NCBI GenBank assembly: GCA_022495005.1 | Contig: JAGYXB010001997.1 | Location: 310,001-374,000 of the forward strand | DNA: 64,000 bases | Source of the DNA: Rhyacophila brunnea | Taxonomy: Eukaryota; Arthropoda; Insecta; Trichoptera; Rhyacophilidae | Direction of reading: 5' to 3' | Shown here: positions 10,665-21,740 of the stretch, in pieces | How positions within the stretch are numbered: the stretch's first letter is position 1 | Layout of the letters: every line of letters begins with the position of its first letter | The notes under the pieces: model-generated | What the model saw: only the letters and a program-made list of their open reading frames with translations | Databases searched by the model: none | Told to the model about the DNA's origin: nothing | Position numbers and translations under genes: made by a program

Positions 10665-10999
10665 AATTAAGTTGTGTAAAATGTAAGTATTGTTTGTTAC
10701 GTTTATTTACTCAATGATTTTCTGTAGAAGGAATGTATGGAGAAAGATCATATATCATACAGCTGAATACACGGAAAGCGTAAGAGTGTTTTAGGTACTC
10801 TGGCCCCTTCACGTGTACCAAATAGTATCAGAGAAAGTCTCAGCAAGACTGTGTGGATACAGCATTAAAATTGATATTAATAAAATAAGGCTGACAAATA
10901 AAATTGAATTTGAGAGCTTCTGAACATACATAAGGGATTAATCTTTAATAAAATATTTGATAGGTATTATATTGCTTCAGGCCTAAATCCCTTAATAGG

Positions 11000-11580
11000 T
11001 GATTTTACATATGCTATCATGACGTGCTGGTCGCATTCGATGATTGCTGATGATAGTTGCATCTGATGGTCGCATCAAAATTGAAACATTTAAATGGCAG
11101 TCATTTCACTCGTGCAATAGTTGCATGCGATCGTCCCAAAAATTTCTATAAAATTTTTCATACAATCATTGAAATTGAATCAATGTTATCAAATGGCAGC
11201 GATTTTATAGGTAAATCATTCTACTGTGGCACCATAGGCGATTCGCGCGTGTATTGAATTTGTCGCGACAATGCCTGTTTCAATGCTAGCAAACAATACT
11301 ACTACAACTGCAAGCCGCATTTGCCGTACCCATGGTGCCACTGTAAAACGATTTACCTATACTTGGCGCTTGATTCAACTTTTTGTGCATTTTACCATAC
11401 ATTTTGGTTGATATATTGTAATGCTATGATCGCATGTGATAGATGATAGCGTTTGCTATGATTGCATTCAACCAAATTAAATATGTACATTCAAATGGCA
11501 GTGATTTTACTTGTGTGATGATCGCATATCAGATACATGCATTGTAATGCAACTGCTCATTGAATCGTTTTGATTTTGTA
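11000..11580. repeat. Cluster of degenerate direct and inverted repeats with GCAT/GATCGCAT words
   Basis: The block CAAATGGCAGTGATTTTAC is present three times in varied form (about 11,090, 11,190, 11,490). GATCGCAT-like words recur throughout. An inner inverted pair around GGTAAATCATTCTACTGTGG (about 11,210) and CACTGTAAAACGATTTACC (about 11,338) suggests a nested MITE. The 66-codon ORF at 11,057-11,257 is part of this repeat. Confidence 0.5.
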
Positions 11581-12429
11581 ATTATTTTTCTATAATAAAC
11601 TATTATACATTTATTTTAATTTAGTAAGTAGTCACATTAAATAAATAATAAACAAAAAAAAACCTAGGAAACAAAAACAGCAGTTTCCATTTTTGTAAAA
11701 TGTTAGTGAGTCAATAAAAATAATGTCTTATTATTTCTTTCTTATAGGTCTGAAAAACTATTCTAAAATGTTATATTTTATTAGTATACACATACAAAAT
11801 TTTAGAATACCTACCAATTTTAGTTTATGACAAATTTTACAGACATAACTATTAAAAAGGATATTTTTTTTATTTATTATTTATTTTATTTATTAAGGAA
11901 ACAAACAGTTACATTTTGATTTCAAAAATTTTAAATATAATAATGAAAAGTTATTGCAACCAGCAAAGTTTCCATGTATACATTATAATATAGTTAAGCC
12001 TAACAAGATAGAGAGTAAAAATAACATAAATATAAAGAAATTACATAAGAAAACATATTAAGATGACATATTATATAAGATGACATATTCAGATATATTA
12101 TTTAAAAAGAGAAAAAAAGGAACTAACGGCCAGATTAATTGTAGTACATTTTTGACAAGAGTTTATAAAAACTGTTACCTACAACAAAAAAAATGTGTAG
12201 ATATTAAAACACCTCAGTTTATTCACATCTGTTTTAAGGAATATGTAAAAATAACAAATAAAACATTTTTACCAAGGACATGCGGTGCTAAATTGATGCT
12301 GATTGCCAGAATCACTTGGCCAATAACGGCGTCAAATTGGGGCCGATTGTCATTAATTAAAATGTGTTTAAGTTTATCCCATATTGCCCTACACTCGACA
12401 ATTAAACCTTGATACAATCATACTCAAGG
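11581..12429. other. AT-rich spacer
   Basis: Overlapping ORFs of about 60-110 codons occur on both strands at 12,080-12,417. They have an AT-driven composition and no recognisable domain. I do not call a gene. Confidence 0.35.
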
Positions 12430-12432
12430 TAA

Positions 12433-12605
12433 TGCGTCAATTACATTGAGCTTCTTTACGAGCTGTTTGTTGGCGAATTTATAATCTGCCTGTAAAGTCG
12501 TAAAGAACATGTTAGCTTGTTCGATGATTACACTGGGCGACTTTACAGGCAGATTATAAATTCGCCAACAAACAGCTCGTAAAGAAGCTCAATGTAATTG
12601 ACGCA
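12433..12605. mobile_element. Perfect-palindrome MITE, Harbinger-like (TAA target duplication)
   Basis: Two identical inverted arms (12,432-12,500 and 12,538-12,606; 69 of 69 bases) surround a 37-base centre. TAA lies outside both ends (12,430-12,432 and 12,606-12,608). Perfect arms suggest recent activity or gene conversion. The arms and the centre word TCGATGATTACACTGGGCGA match the longer, diverged relative at 24,777-25,152, so this is a deletion derivative. Confidence 0.85.
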
Positions 12606-12608
12606 TAA

Positions 12609-14286
12609 CGGACTTATTATTTCTGTGTTCCCTGGTTCAGTATTTTTGGATTTTAAAGAAATTATTTATTGTGTTAGCACCTGCCACCTACATACATAAT
12701 ATTAGTGGGCTTTAGCTTCCTTGAGTGACCAAATGAATGGGACAAATACGTACTTTTAGTTTTTACGAGTTCTTAGGTTTTGCATATATATTTCTTATTC
12801 AGATACCAGTATGTACATACCAAATTTGATTATTTTACAACAATAAGAAGCAAACAAGGAAACGATTTCGTCAATCAGCGCCATCTCTTGGCTGAAAGTA
12901 AGTCTGAATCTAGTCTATACACAAAAAACGCTTGACATAGATTATCATATTATAGGTTTAATAAAAATAATGAATAAGATTGCAATTATGTAAACTTTGA
13001 CTAAAATCATATAAGTAAAAATAGTTTTCAAATCTAGTTAATAAATCTTCTTATAAGTCGAGAACATCAGATGTTTGTTCTCTCAAGGTGAAGGTAATAA
13101 TCTACTATTGGTAATGCCCATTGGGCAGTTACTGTGTTCAACCAAATAGCTTAGGATATTAATATATTCCACTTGCATGAGCATGAGTTTAGGTCTTAGC
13201 TGATTTGGTACTTCTATGTACTTTTTATGATGCTTTGTGTACTCGGCTAATGTTTTTGGATAAATATTCTTAATATTGATTCAAATTTCTTTGTTTTATT
13301 TGGGTAAATTATGTAGTGAGCGTCTTGAATTTATTTATTATGGGTGAAGTAAATTACACAAAAATTAAAGTAATGCACATTTCATCCCACATTTATAGTG
13401 ATTAATCAGACATGCAAGAAAGTTTGAATATTAAACAAAGAAATCACAAGTATAATGTATTTGAAGATAAAGATTGATAAAATGCATAAGACGCTGTGTT
13501 AAGTGTCAATACCGTTTGGTGCTGCCTGTCTCCCTACTGAGTATTAACCTAACTGTGGCATAACCGAATATTTGTAAATAATAATACCAATCAAAAGTCT
13601 GTGAGCGAACCTGATGGTTCAAGTAAACGTTTCTATAAAAATTGCAAGCCTCGGTAAGGACTTATAGGTATATACATTGTTCATATTATAATATTATGTT
13701 AGGATCAATGGTGTAGTGTTAAAAAAATAGTGCTGGGTCGCCATTTTTTAGGCATCCTAATTCTTTTAAAGTACATGTTTTAATATTGTGACAGGTACTG
13801 AAAATTTTGTAACAGCAATAACAACGATTATCGATAGATAAAAAAATCAGAGAGACAGATGGCTACAGATCAATACATTTTCACTTAGGAATTGAACTGA
13901 CTGGTTCTCAGTTGTTTCCAAGTTAAAAATATCAGCAACATAATTTTCATTATTTACGTGACTCAAAACTATTGCGTGTAATTCAATATTAACGAAAACT
14001 GTCTGGAGAAGTGCACTCTCCATCCGCACAACACCACAGGAATATCAATTTTAATGTTGAATGTGTTCTGTTCAGTAGGTACTTATACTTCTTTGAAATA
14101 TCATAAATACTATTGGCTTGTTGGGACACTAACATAGTCATACTTACTTTCTTATACTTTAGTTTTTATGTTTTTTGTTATAAATTTTATTTTTGTATTC
14201 ACTTGGGACAAAGATCTTTCATCCAAGCCATCGAATGAAATTATTGGTTGATTGGTTTTCACAGAATTTCAAGTACAATAGGGAAT
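12609..14286. other. AT-rich spacer
   Basis: About 1.7 kb without a supported feature. The short ORF at 13,847-14,029 has no recognisable domain. Confidence 0.4.
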
Positions 14287-14336
14287 TATATAATATTATA
14301 ATATTCAAAATATTCAAAATATTATAATATTATATA
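14287..14336. repeat. Perfect AT palindrome (19-bp arms)
   Basis: The arms TATATAATATTATAATATT and its exact reverse complement are separated by 12 bases. It consists of TAATATTATA words, which also occur elsewhere in the window. It could extrude a cruciform; no function is implied. Confidence 0.7.
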
Positions 14337-14555
14337 GAATGTAATTATATGGAATATATAGAATGATGGCAGAGACATCTATATGATATTTTTCAGATGG
14401 CAATGAAAAGCATACAAATTTAATACTCCGTTAGGTTTTTAAACATAGTTGAAACAAAGCACCGCTATTTCTTTTTTTTTTTAAATTGTACCTACATAAG
14501 TGTAACCTGTTAAATTATTAATCTGTAAAAATTTAATGATACTCATGGCAAATCG

Positions 14556-14803
14556 GAATGCAGCTTCGGTTCCTGAAATCCTCGAGACTATTTTGAGAGT
14601 TACATGGAAAAAATATTAATTTGCATTCCGGTTCGTGAATTATGGAGACAATAATTAAGATCCATTTACAATACACATTTTTTTTTAAAGATGAATACGA
14701 AACGGACTGTAGATATTATATAATAAAAAATTGAAGACATTTTAATATTTTCGGAAAATTATCGACTGTTCCGGTTCGTAAATTTTCCATTTCGAGTCCT
14801 GAT
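14556..14803. mobile_element. Decayed hAT-like fragment, right end only
   Basis: It ends in CCATTTCGAGTCCTG (14,789-14,803), the reverse complement of the CAGGGCTCGAAATGG end seen at 27,243 and 20,135. An inner CTGTTCCGGTTCGTAAA matches the subterminal region of the 20,135 element. The left terminus is not recognisable. Confidence 0.5.
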
Positions 14804-15118
14804 GGAAATAATGGCATTCTCTGGTGTAGGGTATATGAAAGCACATAATAAAATATTGTTTGATTTATTTCATAAAATCTGAGAACCCCAAATGAAATTA
14901 TTTGTGAATTCAAGTTGATAGTGAATGCACGGAAAAGATATGCCGCATGCGAAAAAACCAGCTAGAGTACCTATACGTTTCATAACTTTGCACTTTTTAC
15001 TACACTGATACCCTTCTTTGCTTGATTAACTCGCGTAAAATTTGGTCAAATGATATTCACTTGTATTAATATAATATGTAGTAATAAATAAATAAATAGA
15101 TAGTAAGGTAAATGTACC

Positions 15119-15725
15119 GGTAGTTGACCATGTACCAGTAGTTGACCTTTTTTCTATAAAAGTGCCCAAAATAAGAAACGTAGACGCGGGATTGCTCTAA
15201 ATTGTAAAGTTTAGACAAGTGAAGCCATATTATGTGGTCGGATTGAGAAACTAACACATCACCATATATCATAGGAGTGTCATAGCAGCTATTTAAAAAC
15301 AACACCTCACGCAGTAAGTATTTTATTTTTAATTTCTTAAGTAAATTGTTAAGGATATCAGTGGATGTAAGCATATGGCAATTTAATGTTTTTGACTTCA
15401 TAATATCAAGTTAATGCATTACGGGCAGTCATAATATTGAAGTATCGAGATCATTTTTAATTTTCAAGTTATATTTACAAGGAAGCAAGTTTTTGGGGAG
15501 GTTAACTACTCAAACTTTTTTTAATACTTTTTCAGTAGTTGACCGGGGGCGGTCAACTACTCAATAAATTGATTAAAATTATATCACTTAGTTTTGAACA
15601 ATTTTTACATTCATAAGTGTAGAACGATGATTAGTAAAGTTATTAATAATTATAAGTGTCCAGGGTAGTTCTATCCAGTAGATGACCAGGGGTCAACTAC
15701 TGACACATCATATGGTCAATTACTG
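15119..15725. repeat. Left subterminal array of GTAGTTGACC motifs
   Basis: Copies lie near 15,119, 15,135, 15,500 (reversed), 15,533, 15,551 (reversed), 15,676, 15,691 (reversed) and 15,714 (reversed). Some form small palindromes, such as AGTAGTTGACC facing GGTCAACTACT at 15,533-15,562. They probably bind the element's transposase. Confidence 0.75.
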
Positions 15726-15796
15726 GATATTTTGTGTTTTTCATGCAAGTTTTCTTCGAAAAAAAATAATCTTGAATTATAGCCCTGAAGCCTGAG

Positions 15797-17506
15797 GCTG
15801 GCCGTAGTAGAAGACATCCGATTACACAAAAATGCCATAAGGGCGGCGGCCAAGAAGTATGGTGTGCCGAGAAGTACCTTGAAGTACAAGGTTGAGGGAA
15901 AACATCCGATTGAAAGGTAAGAAGAGGGTTCTCTTGCATTAATTTACCTAAACAGAGACAGATTTCTTTGAATGCAATAAAATATAATTGAGAGTAGGTA
16001 CTTTTTACATTAAATAGTTACCATATAACGAAATATAAGTACTTCCGTACCCACACACGAAATTATAAGCACTTCAATTTAAATTTTCAGGAAGATGGGT
16101 CCTGCTTCAGTGCTGACGAAAGCAGAAGAGGACGTCATTCGAGACTGGATTCTGAAAATGGCCTCTGCAGGGTTTCCAGTGACCATGGATGAGGTCACTT
16201 TCAGCGTTTAATGTCTAATAAAAGATATTAACAGAGAGACACCTTTTAAGGATGACCGCCTTGGCAGAAGCTGGATAACAGCGTTTATGAAACGAACCCC
16301 AGATATTTCGCATAGGATTTCTCAAAATTTTACATCAAGTAAGGCTAAAGTAACATATAAAATATCCTTACTTAGTTCAAAGAAATTAAAGAATATATAT
16401 ATATACAGCTAATAATCTCGGCCAAGTCCTCAATGATCCCAACAGATTATTTAATTGTGACGAAACAGCTTTTTTCCTTAACCCCAAGGGGGCAGGGTCT
16501 TAGCCAAAAAAGGAAACAAGACAGTGTACCAGCAGGTAAATGCCTATGAAAAAGAATGCATAACCGTCATGGTAACAGGGAGTGCCGGTGGGGCTGTCAC
16601 ACCAACGAAAGTCCTCTACAAGTATAAAATAATTCCACAAGAAATTTCAGAAAATGTGGACTTTGTCCATGGAACCCTCAAGCTGTGATAGTACAAGGAG
16701 AATCTGAAAGTGTGCCTTCAATGGTTACATCAGAGGAACGCAAGCGATATTTAGAGAGAGGACTGCAAGCGGTATTTAGAGAGAGGATTGCAGTTCCTGA
16801 GTAAAAATATTGATGAGGAAAAACTTGAATCATTCCGCAAAAACAACGAACCTGATTAAGTGTGGCAAAAAGTAAAAATTGAGTTGGAAAATATCACTAC
16901 ACCTGAGCCGGTCAGACTCATCGATGAGGCATTGCAAGAAGAGGAATCCGATGATATGATGTCTTTGGCCGCCTGGAATACTATGAATTGTTATGATGTT
17001 TCATCTCCAATCGCCAGCGCACCTGAGGCTGGTCTAACGATTTGTAATGATGCTCGTCTCCAATCGCCAGTGAACCAGTGGCTGGTCCATCAAATGTTTC
17101 TAGTCCATTCAAGAGACATTTTTCTTTCCCGGTAATGGGGAAGAAAAGGGCGAAAATTGAAAAAATCCCCACCATAGTTTTCGGTAAACTATGCCAGGAG
17201 TATTTCCTAAACAAAAAGAGGAAGAAAGAAGAAATGGAACGGTTGAAAAAAGAACGAGCTGCAGAGAGGCAAAGAAAGAAAGAACTGAATGAGCAAGCAA
17301 AGCTAGAAAAAAATGGTGAAATTGAAAAGGCATTTTCTTCTGCGTCTTCTAACCCAAGTGTTTACATTTCAGAGAGTGAATGGCATGAGTCTAGTGATGA
17401 AAACTTTAAGCCTAAAACTCGATGGCTGCCCGTTATGAAAGTTATTAATGAACAATATATGAAGAAGAATACTTCCCGCGGAAACTCGTCCATATTTTTA
17501 AAGTAG
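15797..17506 (+). pseudogene. Broken pogo/Tigger-type transposase
   Basis: In order: a psq-like helix-turn-helix (AAAKKYGVPRSTLKYKVEG) up to a donor AAAG|GTAAG at 15,917; a 174-base intron; then from 16,091 a CENP-B-type DNA-binding part (VLTKAEEDVIRDWI, ETPFKDDRLGRSW). Next is the first part of the DDE domain (NRLFNCDETAFFLNPKG, catalytic Asp codon at 16,459-16,461) and YKYKIIPQEI. A large part of the DDE domain with the later acidic residues is missing after about 16,689. The C-terminus (17,078-17,506) is a Lys/Glu-rich coiled-coil-like tail. Lesions include an in-frame TAA at 16,209-16,211, frame changes near 15,795, at the TATATA run at 16,395 and at GGGGGCAGGG near 16,490, and a 25-bp tandem duplication at 16,741-16,790. 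It is a clear relic; its family is recognised by motif order. Confidence 0.85.
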
Positions 17507-17883
17507 AAGCTACTATTTCATCGATGCAAAAGTGCGGGGGACTAGGGAAATGACCAGAGCGGCCCGTTGTACTTACCTATGAATGGAAGGCGGTAGTATC
17601 CCACATAAATGACCCGACACAAGTAAGCAAAACTCGTAATGTATATTCAGTTCTGGAATTGGACTTTATTTACAATATCTAAGGATTTTTATGTTTAGTT
17701 TTATTTTGTTAAGTACTGAACCTATGCGTTACTATGTAGTATGTATGTACTTAGTGGCTAAAATAAATTAATTTTTGTATTTTTACTTTGATGAAGTAAC
17801 TAATTTTGTCACTTTTATTACCTGAACAAAGCTGATGATTGGCTGTCAACAAAATCTTCTCCAATGTAACTTGTTCCTGAACC

Positions 17884-17926
17884 GCCCATTGCTACTTGAT
17901 TCAAGTTGATTCAAGTAGCTATGGGC
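17884..17926. repeat. 43-bp hairpin inside the pogo-like element
   Basis: The arms GCCCATTGCTACTTGATTC and (reversed) GCCCATAGCTACTTGAATC are separated by a few bases. It lies between the transposase relic and the right motif array. Confidence 0.7.
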
Positions 17927-17997
17927 TAGAGTGGTCTGACAGGAAGCCCTGAGGCAATTCTGATGAAAGATTCGCCATGAAGCTCCCTGATTAGAGA

Positions 17998-18260
17998 TGG
18001 TCAACTACTGAAAAATATAGTGGTCAACTACTGGAACTTTCAATTTTTTGGATGGTTAACTACTGAAACAGTAACATGGTTTTGATAAATTGAACACAAT
18101 TTTTTTGTAACAGACCCTTTCTTAATTTTTGTCTTACGAGTATCATATTAATTAAGACATTTGAGTTATGAGTAGACTTGCTTTGCCATCATTCGGTCTA
18201 ATGCAAAATGTTAATGGTTATTTTTGTTGATTTTTTTTCTTAAGTGGTCAACTACTGGTG
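17998..18260. repeat. Right subterminal array of GGTCAACTACTG motifs
   Basis: Copies lie near 17,999, 18,022, 18,052 (GGTTAACTACTG) and 18,245. They mirror the left array of the pogo-like element. Confidence 0.75.
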
Positions 18261-18269
18261 CGTTTACCT

Positions 18270-20126
18270 TATATGTAAAAAGATATTTGTAGAATATATA
18301 ACATCATTTTCACCCTAGAGCCGAAGTGCAAAGTTATGAAGCGTATACTCTAAAAGCGTGTAATTTTTGTCAGAAATCAGGTTCGTGATCATTAGCTGTA
18401 TGGATAATAATATGTTGGAGAATATAATAATATTATCAACGGATTTTTAAAAATACTACTGTACTTAAATTGGAATGGAAATCCTAAATTTAGGTTAACC
18501 TAATAAATACTAAAGGAAGAATATATTTTTTTCTATTAGGATTTTGACTAAACATTTTTGGAAGATACCTATATAATATCTAAAATAATTTTGACAAAAA
18601 TAGTAATTAACTGAGATTTGAATTAAGTAGAAGAATTCAAAATTTACCATTTAAAACAAACAGGTCAGCAAACACATTTTGTTTTAATTTCTTCTTATAG
18701 TGACGACTTACGCGCTTCTCGAAGATGACATTAAAGGAATGGCGCACGTTGCAAAAATAAATTAAAAGTTGCGTTTTTCCCTTCGTCAAGTCACCCCCTT
18801 CTTGGCAGAATTCCTTCACTGCTTTTCTGTAACCCCCCGCGTTGTGCAGTGGCGGTGTATACATAATAACTATTTTATTTAGCAGTCGAGTTTATAATTT
18901 TATTATAAATCATTGATTAATAAATGCTGAATAGAGGTACACACACGTAGGTACGTAGGTACACATTGAATTTAACCACATAACAGATTACTAAGTTAGA
19001 AATTTGCCATAGAGTATAGACCAAGACATTGTTGGAAGTTTTGATTTATTTATTACTTAATGAAGGGTAAGACATTAAACGCAATAAATACAGAGCCCAT
19101 CATCAAATATTACCAATATGGAATAAACGTTGCGTTTACGTGACAAGCTTTAATGCATATTATGAGACAGGCGTAAATATTGAAAATATCATATTATTAT
19201 TTAAAGACGTGCCATATTTATCTACATTAAAAAATCGTACATTACAATCACAACCAAAAGGTAATGAACTCTCATTTTTTTTGTATACGTAATAAATCCA
19301 TAGTTTCGAAAAATCACGTTTAAATGGTTTTATTCGATTACTCAGATATTTGAAAAAAATACAGATTTATATAAAATATATTTTTTAATAATTTGGGATT
19401 AAAAATATTGCACATCATTTCGCAGAGACAGGTACAGACTTACATAAAATATCAATTACATTTTAGTACAACTACAATAAGGTACATCTTTCTTAGGAAA
19501 AAAAGGTTGTTGAAATTTAAAGATTTCATTATTCTGGAAAAATTATCGTTATTTTGTTTTACTTACATAATCATAAATAGGTACCTATATGCGTTATGTC
19601 AGCTAAACAAAATTTATGAATTAATGTAACTTAATTATTGACAATCTCTTAACTGCAAGTACGTAGTATCTGCGTATACATTTTTACATTATTGTATTAG
19701 GGATTTAAATGTTGGATACGTAATTTTTATTGTCCTCTGGATAACCGTAAAAGTATAAAGTCACTTCAGGCTGAATATAATTATATTTTAACATTGATAT
19801 ACACACTTCAGTAGATGAGTTGAACGATAAAAAATAGCAAATTAATTAATATAAATATTATTAGTTAGGTATTTAATTAATTTTATTAATCATTAATACC
19901 ATTCAACTCCTCTGCCAGGCTGGATTAAAAGATCGTAGGTGACATAAAGCAATCAATTTTGGGTATTCAGTAAGGTTTATATTATATAAAATATAGATGT
20001 ACCACCTATATTTTCCTCTTTTGTAGGCATACTCGATAATTTCTCATTTAAGATGTTTTTATTTTAGCGAAAGCATAGAAGATAGTAATTATATATTTAG
20101 CGTACGTACCATGGTAGTAAAAGAGA
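18270..20126. other. AT-rich spacer with one unassigned coding-like patch
   Basis: A GC-richer patch at 18,700-18,860 holds a 75-codon minus-strand frame (18,864-18,637; LHNAGGYRKAVKEFCQEGG near its start). It could be an old exon or transposon piece. No homologue is recognised. The remainder is AT-rich. Confidence 0.3.
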
Positions 20127-20134
20127 CATCCTAT

Positions 20135-20340
20135 CAGCGCTCGAAATGGACCGGAGCGTACCGCAGTGCCGTTCCTGCTCGTGGCAAAAATAAGTTGACC
20201 GTCTGAGCTTGATAGGCCATATAATAGAAAATCTAACACACCTATTTTTATCAAATACACATCAAATTTGATAAATATGTAAATATCTTCAGAAAACTGT
20301 CGAGCGCTCCGGTTCGTAAACTTCTTCATTTCGAGCGCCG
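20135..20340. mobile_element. hAT-like MITE, 206 bp
   Basis: The ends CAGCGCTCGAAATG and (reversed) CGGCGCTCGAAATG match at 13 of 14. CATCCTAT (20,127-20,134) and CATCTTAT (20,341-20,348) form a 7/8 target duplication. Same family as 27,243-27,465 and 14,556-14,803. Confidence 0.8.
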
Positions 20341-20849
20341 CATCTTATTGATGAATTATTATTGAATATTGAGCATTAGTTTAAGGCTATTAAAATGACA
20401 GATTTAAAAAAATCATTAGCATAATGCTCTATTCATAGCTTCGTTTCCAACCGAACTTATACCTTACTCAAAATTTATTGTATTGTTGGATATTTATAAA
20501 CATTTTGTTTTTGATACGCCACTGCATTAAAAAATACTTCATCCCCTTCGTAAGGGACACGTTGTTTTAAACCTTGTGAAATCTCGACTCTTAATTACAT
20601 CCCTTGTATGAAAAAAGCGGTCGCACGGAGCCCGGAAATATTTTTCTTCTTGAGAGTAAAGACGTTTTGGATCCCAAACAAAAATAAGAAAATTTTTCCA
20701 CTGGAGAGCACTGATGTTCGACACGCCGTATTTTAAATTTCGAACACCGGTCAGTGGTGGTCAATAATAATATTACTAAGAAAACAAATAAATAATATTA
20801 ATCTAATTATTAATATAAGAATGAGAGAACATACGAAGTATCATTATTC

Positions 20850-21165
20850 AATATATTATATTCTTCTTTGTCCGTTCCTTGGGTAAAGCATAAATAATAT
20901 GGACTTGTCACATGCCAGCCTAATTGTGTCTTTCCAAATCATGCTAGCATTCCATAGTTCCGCCGTATATTGTGATATTTGGATGGTATTGGAATCCGGC
21001 TGGTTCAAAAATAGGGCAGATGAAGTTGAGGTTCTTTTGAGGCATCCATGTTCAACGTCGCATCATCGTCCTTAGATGTGTCGAGAGGCTGTATTGCCTG
21101 CTCTATTATCACCATTCTTTTTAAGTGGCACAGAAGGCTCAGAGCAATTATATGGGTTTAGAGAC
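20850..21165 (-). pseudogene. Unassigned coding-like fragment
   Basis: On the minus strand one frame reads RMVIIEQAIQPLDTSKDDD then ATLNMDASKEPQ and stops at about 20,999-20,997. The next frame continues ELWNASMIWKDTIRLACDK to about 20,865. The MIWKDT word recalls the WK motif of CAP/GLIPR2-like proteins, but no cysteine pattern or histidine supports this. Composition is less AT-rich than its flanks. It is perhaps a decayed retrocopy or transposon ORF, without confident assignment. Confidence 0.25.
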
Positions 21166-21550
21166 GTGGTGGGTAGTGGAGAGAAAATATTGTTTTGTGC
21201 TAGTTTTTTTTAGTTAACAGTAGTTATATCACAATACTTATGATACTGTTCCGAGGTCCGAGTCTCGGTATAATGAGATGTTGTGCGAAGCGATACAGAA
21301 ACTGAAATACTAACAGACCAGGAACGTGAGTGACATGTTCAATGAATTATGATCCGCTATTTATTGGCGTGAAATTAAAATACTACACTGAAAAGAATTT
21401 TTAGGAAATATTTATCATAATTGAGTCAGCTACTCTCAATGACATTATTAATGGACGACGCACTCAATACAGTAGCTAGCAAGTAAATTCGGGCATTCGC
21501 ATGTATGGGTAGACGTTACGCAATTTCCAGTATACGATATCACGCATTTA

Positions 21551-21740
21551 GAATTTATAGCAATATGACCTTTATTGTAATGGCGTTAGAGCCGTGTTTC
21601 TAATGTCTATGTTCATTTGAGCGAACCCGTTCGAACCGAACCATTCGGCAGACCCAACAAAAAGCATCAGGAATTTATAGCAATATCACCTTTATTGTAA
21701 TGGCGTTAGAACAGATTATGCCATTCGGCAGACCCGACAA
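21551..21740 (+). repeat. Local direct duplication
   Basis: GAATTTATAGCAATAT, ACCTTTATTGTAATGGCGT and CCATTCGGCAGACCC occur in the same order at 21,551-21,660 and 21,671-21,740. The second copy lacks about 40 bases between them. Confidence 0.8.

Larger units (their letters stand above)
15106..18269 (+). mobile_element. Pogo/Tigger-like DNA transposon relic, 3.16 kb
   Basis: The ends AGGTAAATGTACCGGTAG and, reversed, AGGTAAACGCACCAGTAG match at 22 of 25 positions and run on into TTGACCA. TA flanks both ends (15,104-15,105 and 18,270-18,271), as in the Tc1/mariner/pogo superfamily. About twelve copies of GTAGTTGACC or GGTCAACTAC lie in the two subterminal regions, probable transposase-binding sites. 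Between them lies a broken transposase (separate entry). The element is too damaged to be autonomous. Confidence 0.85.
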
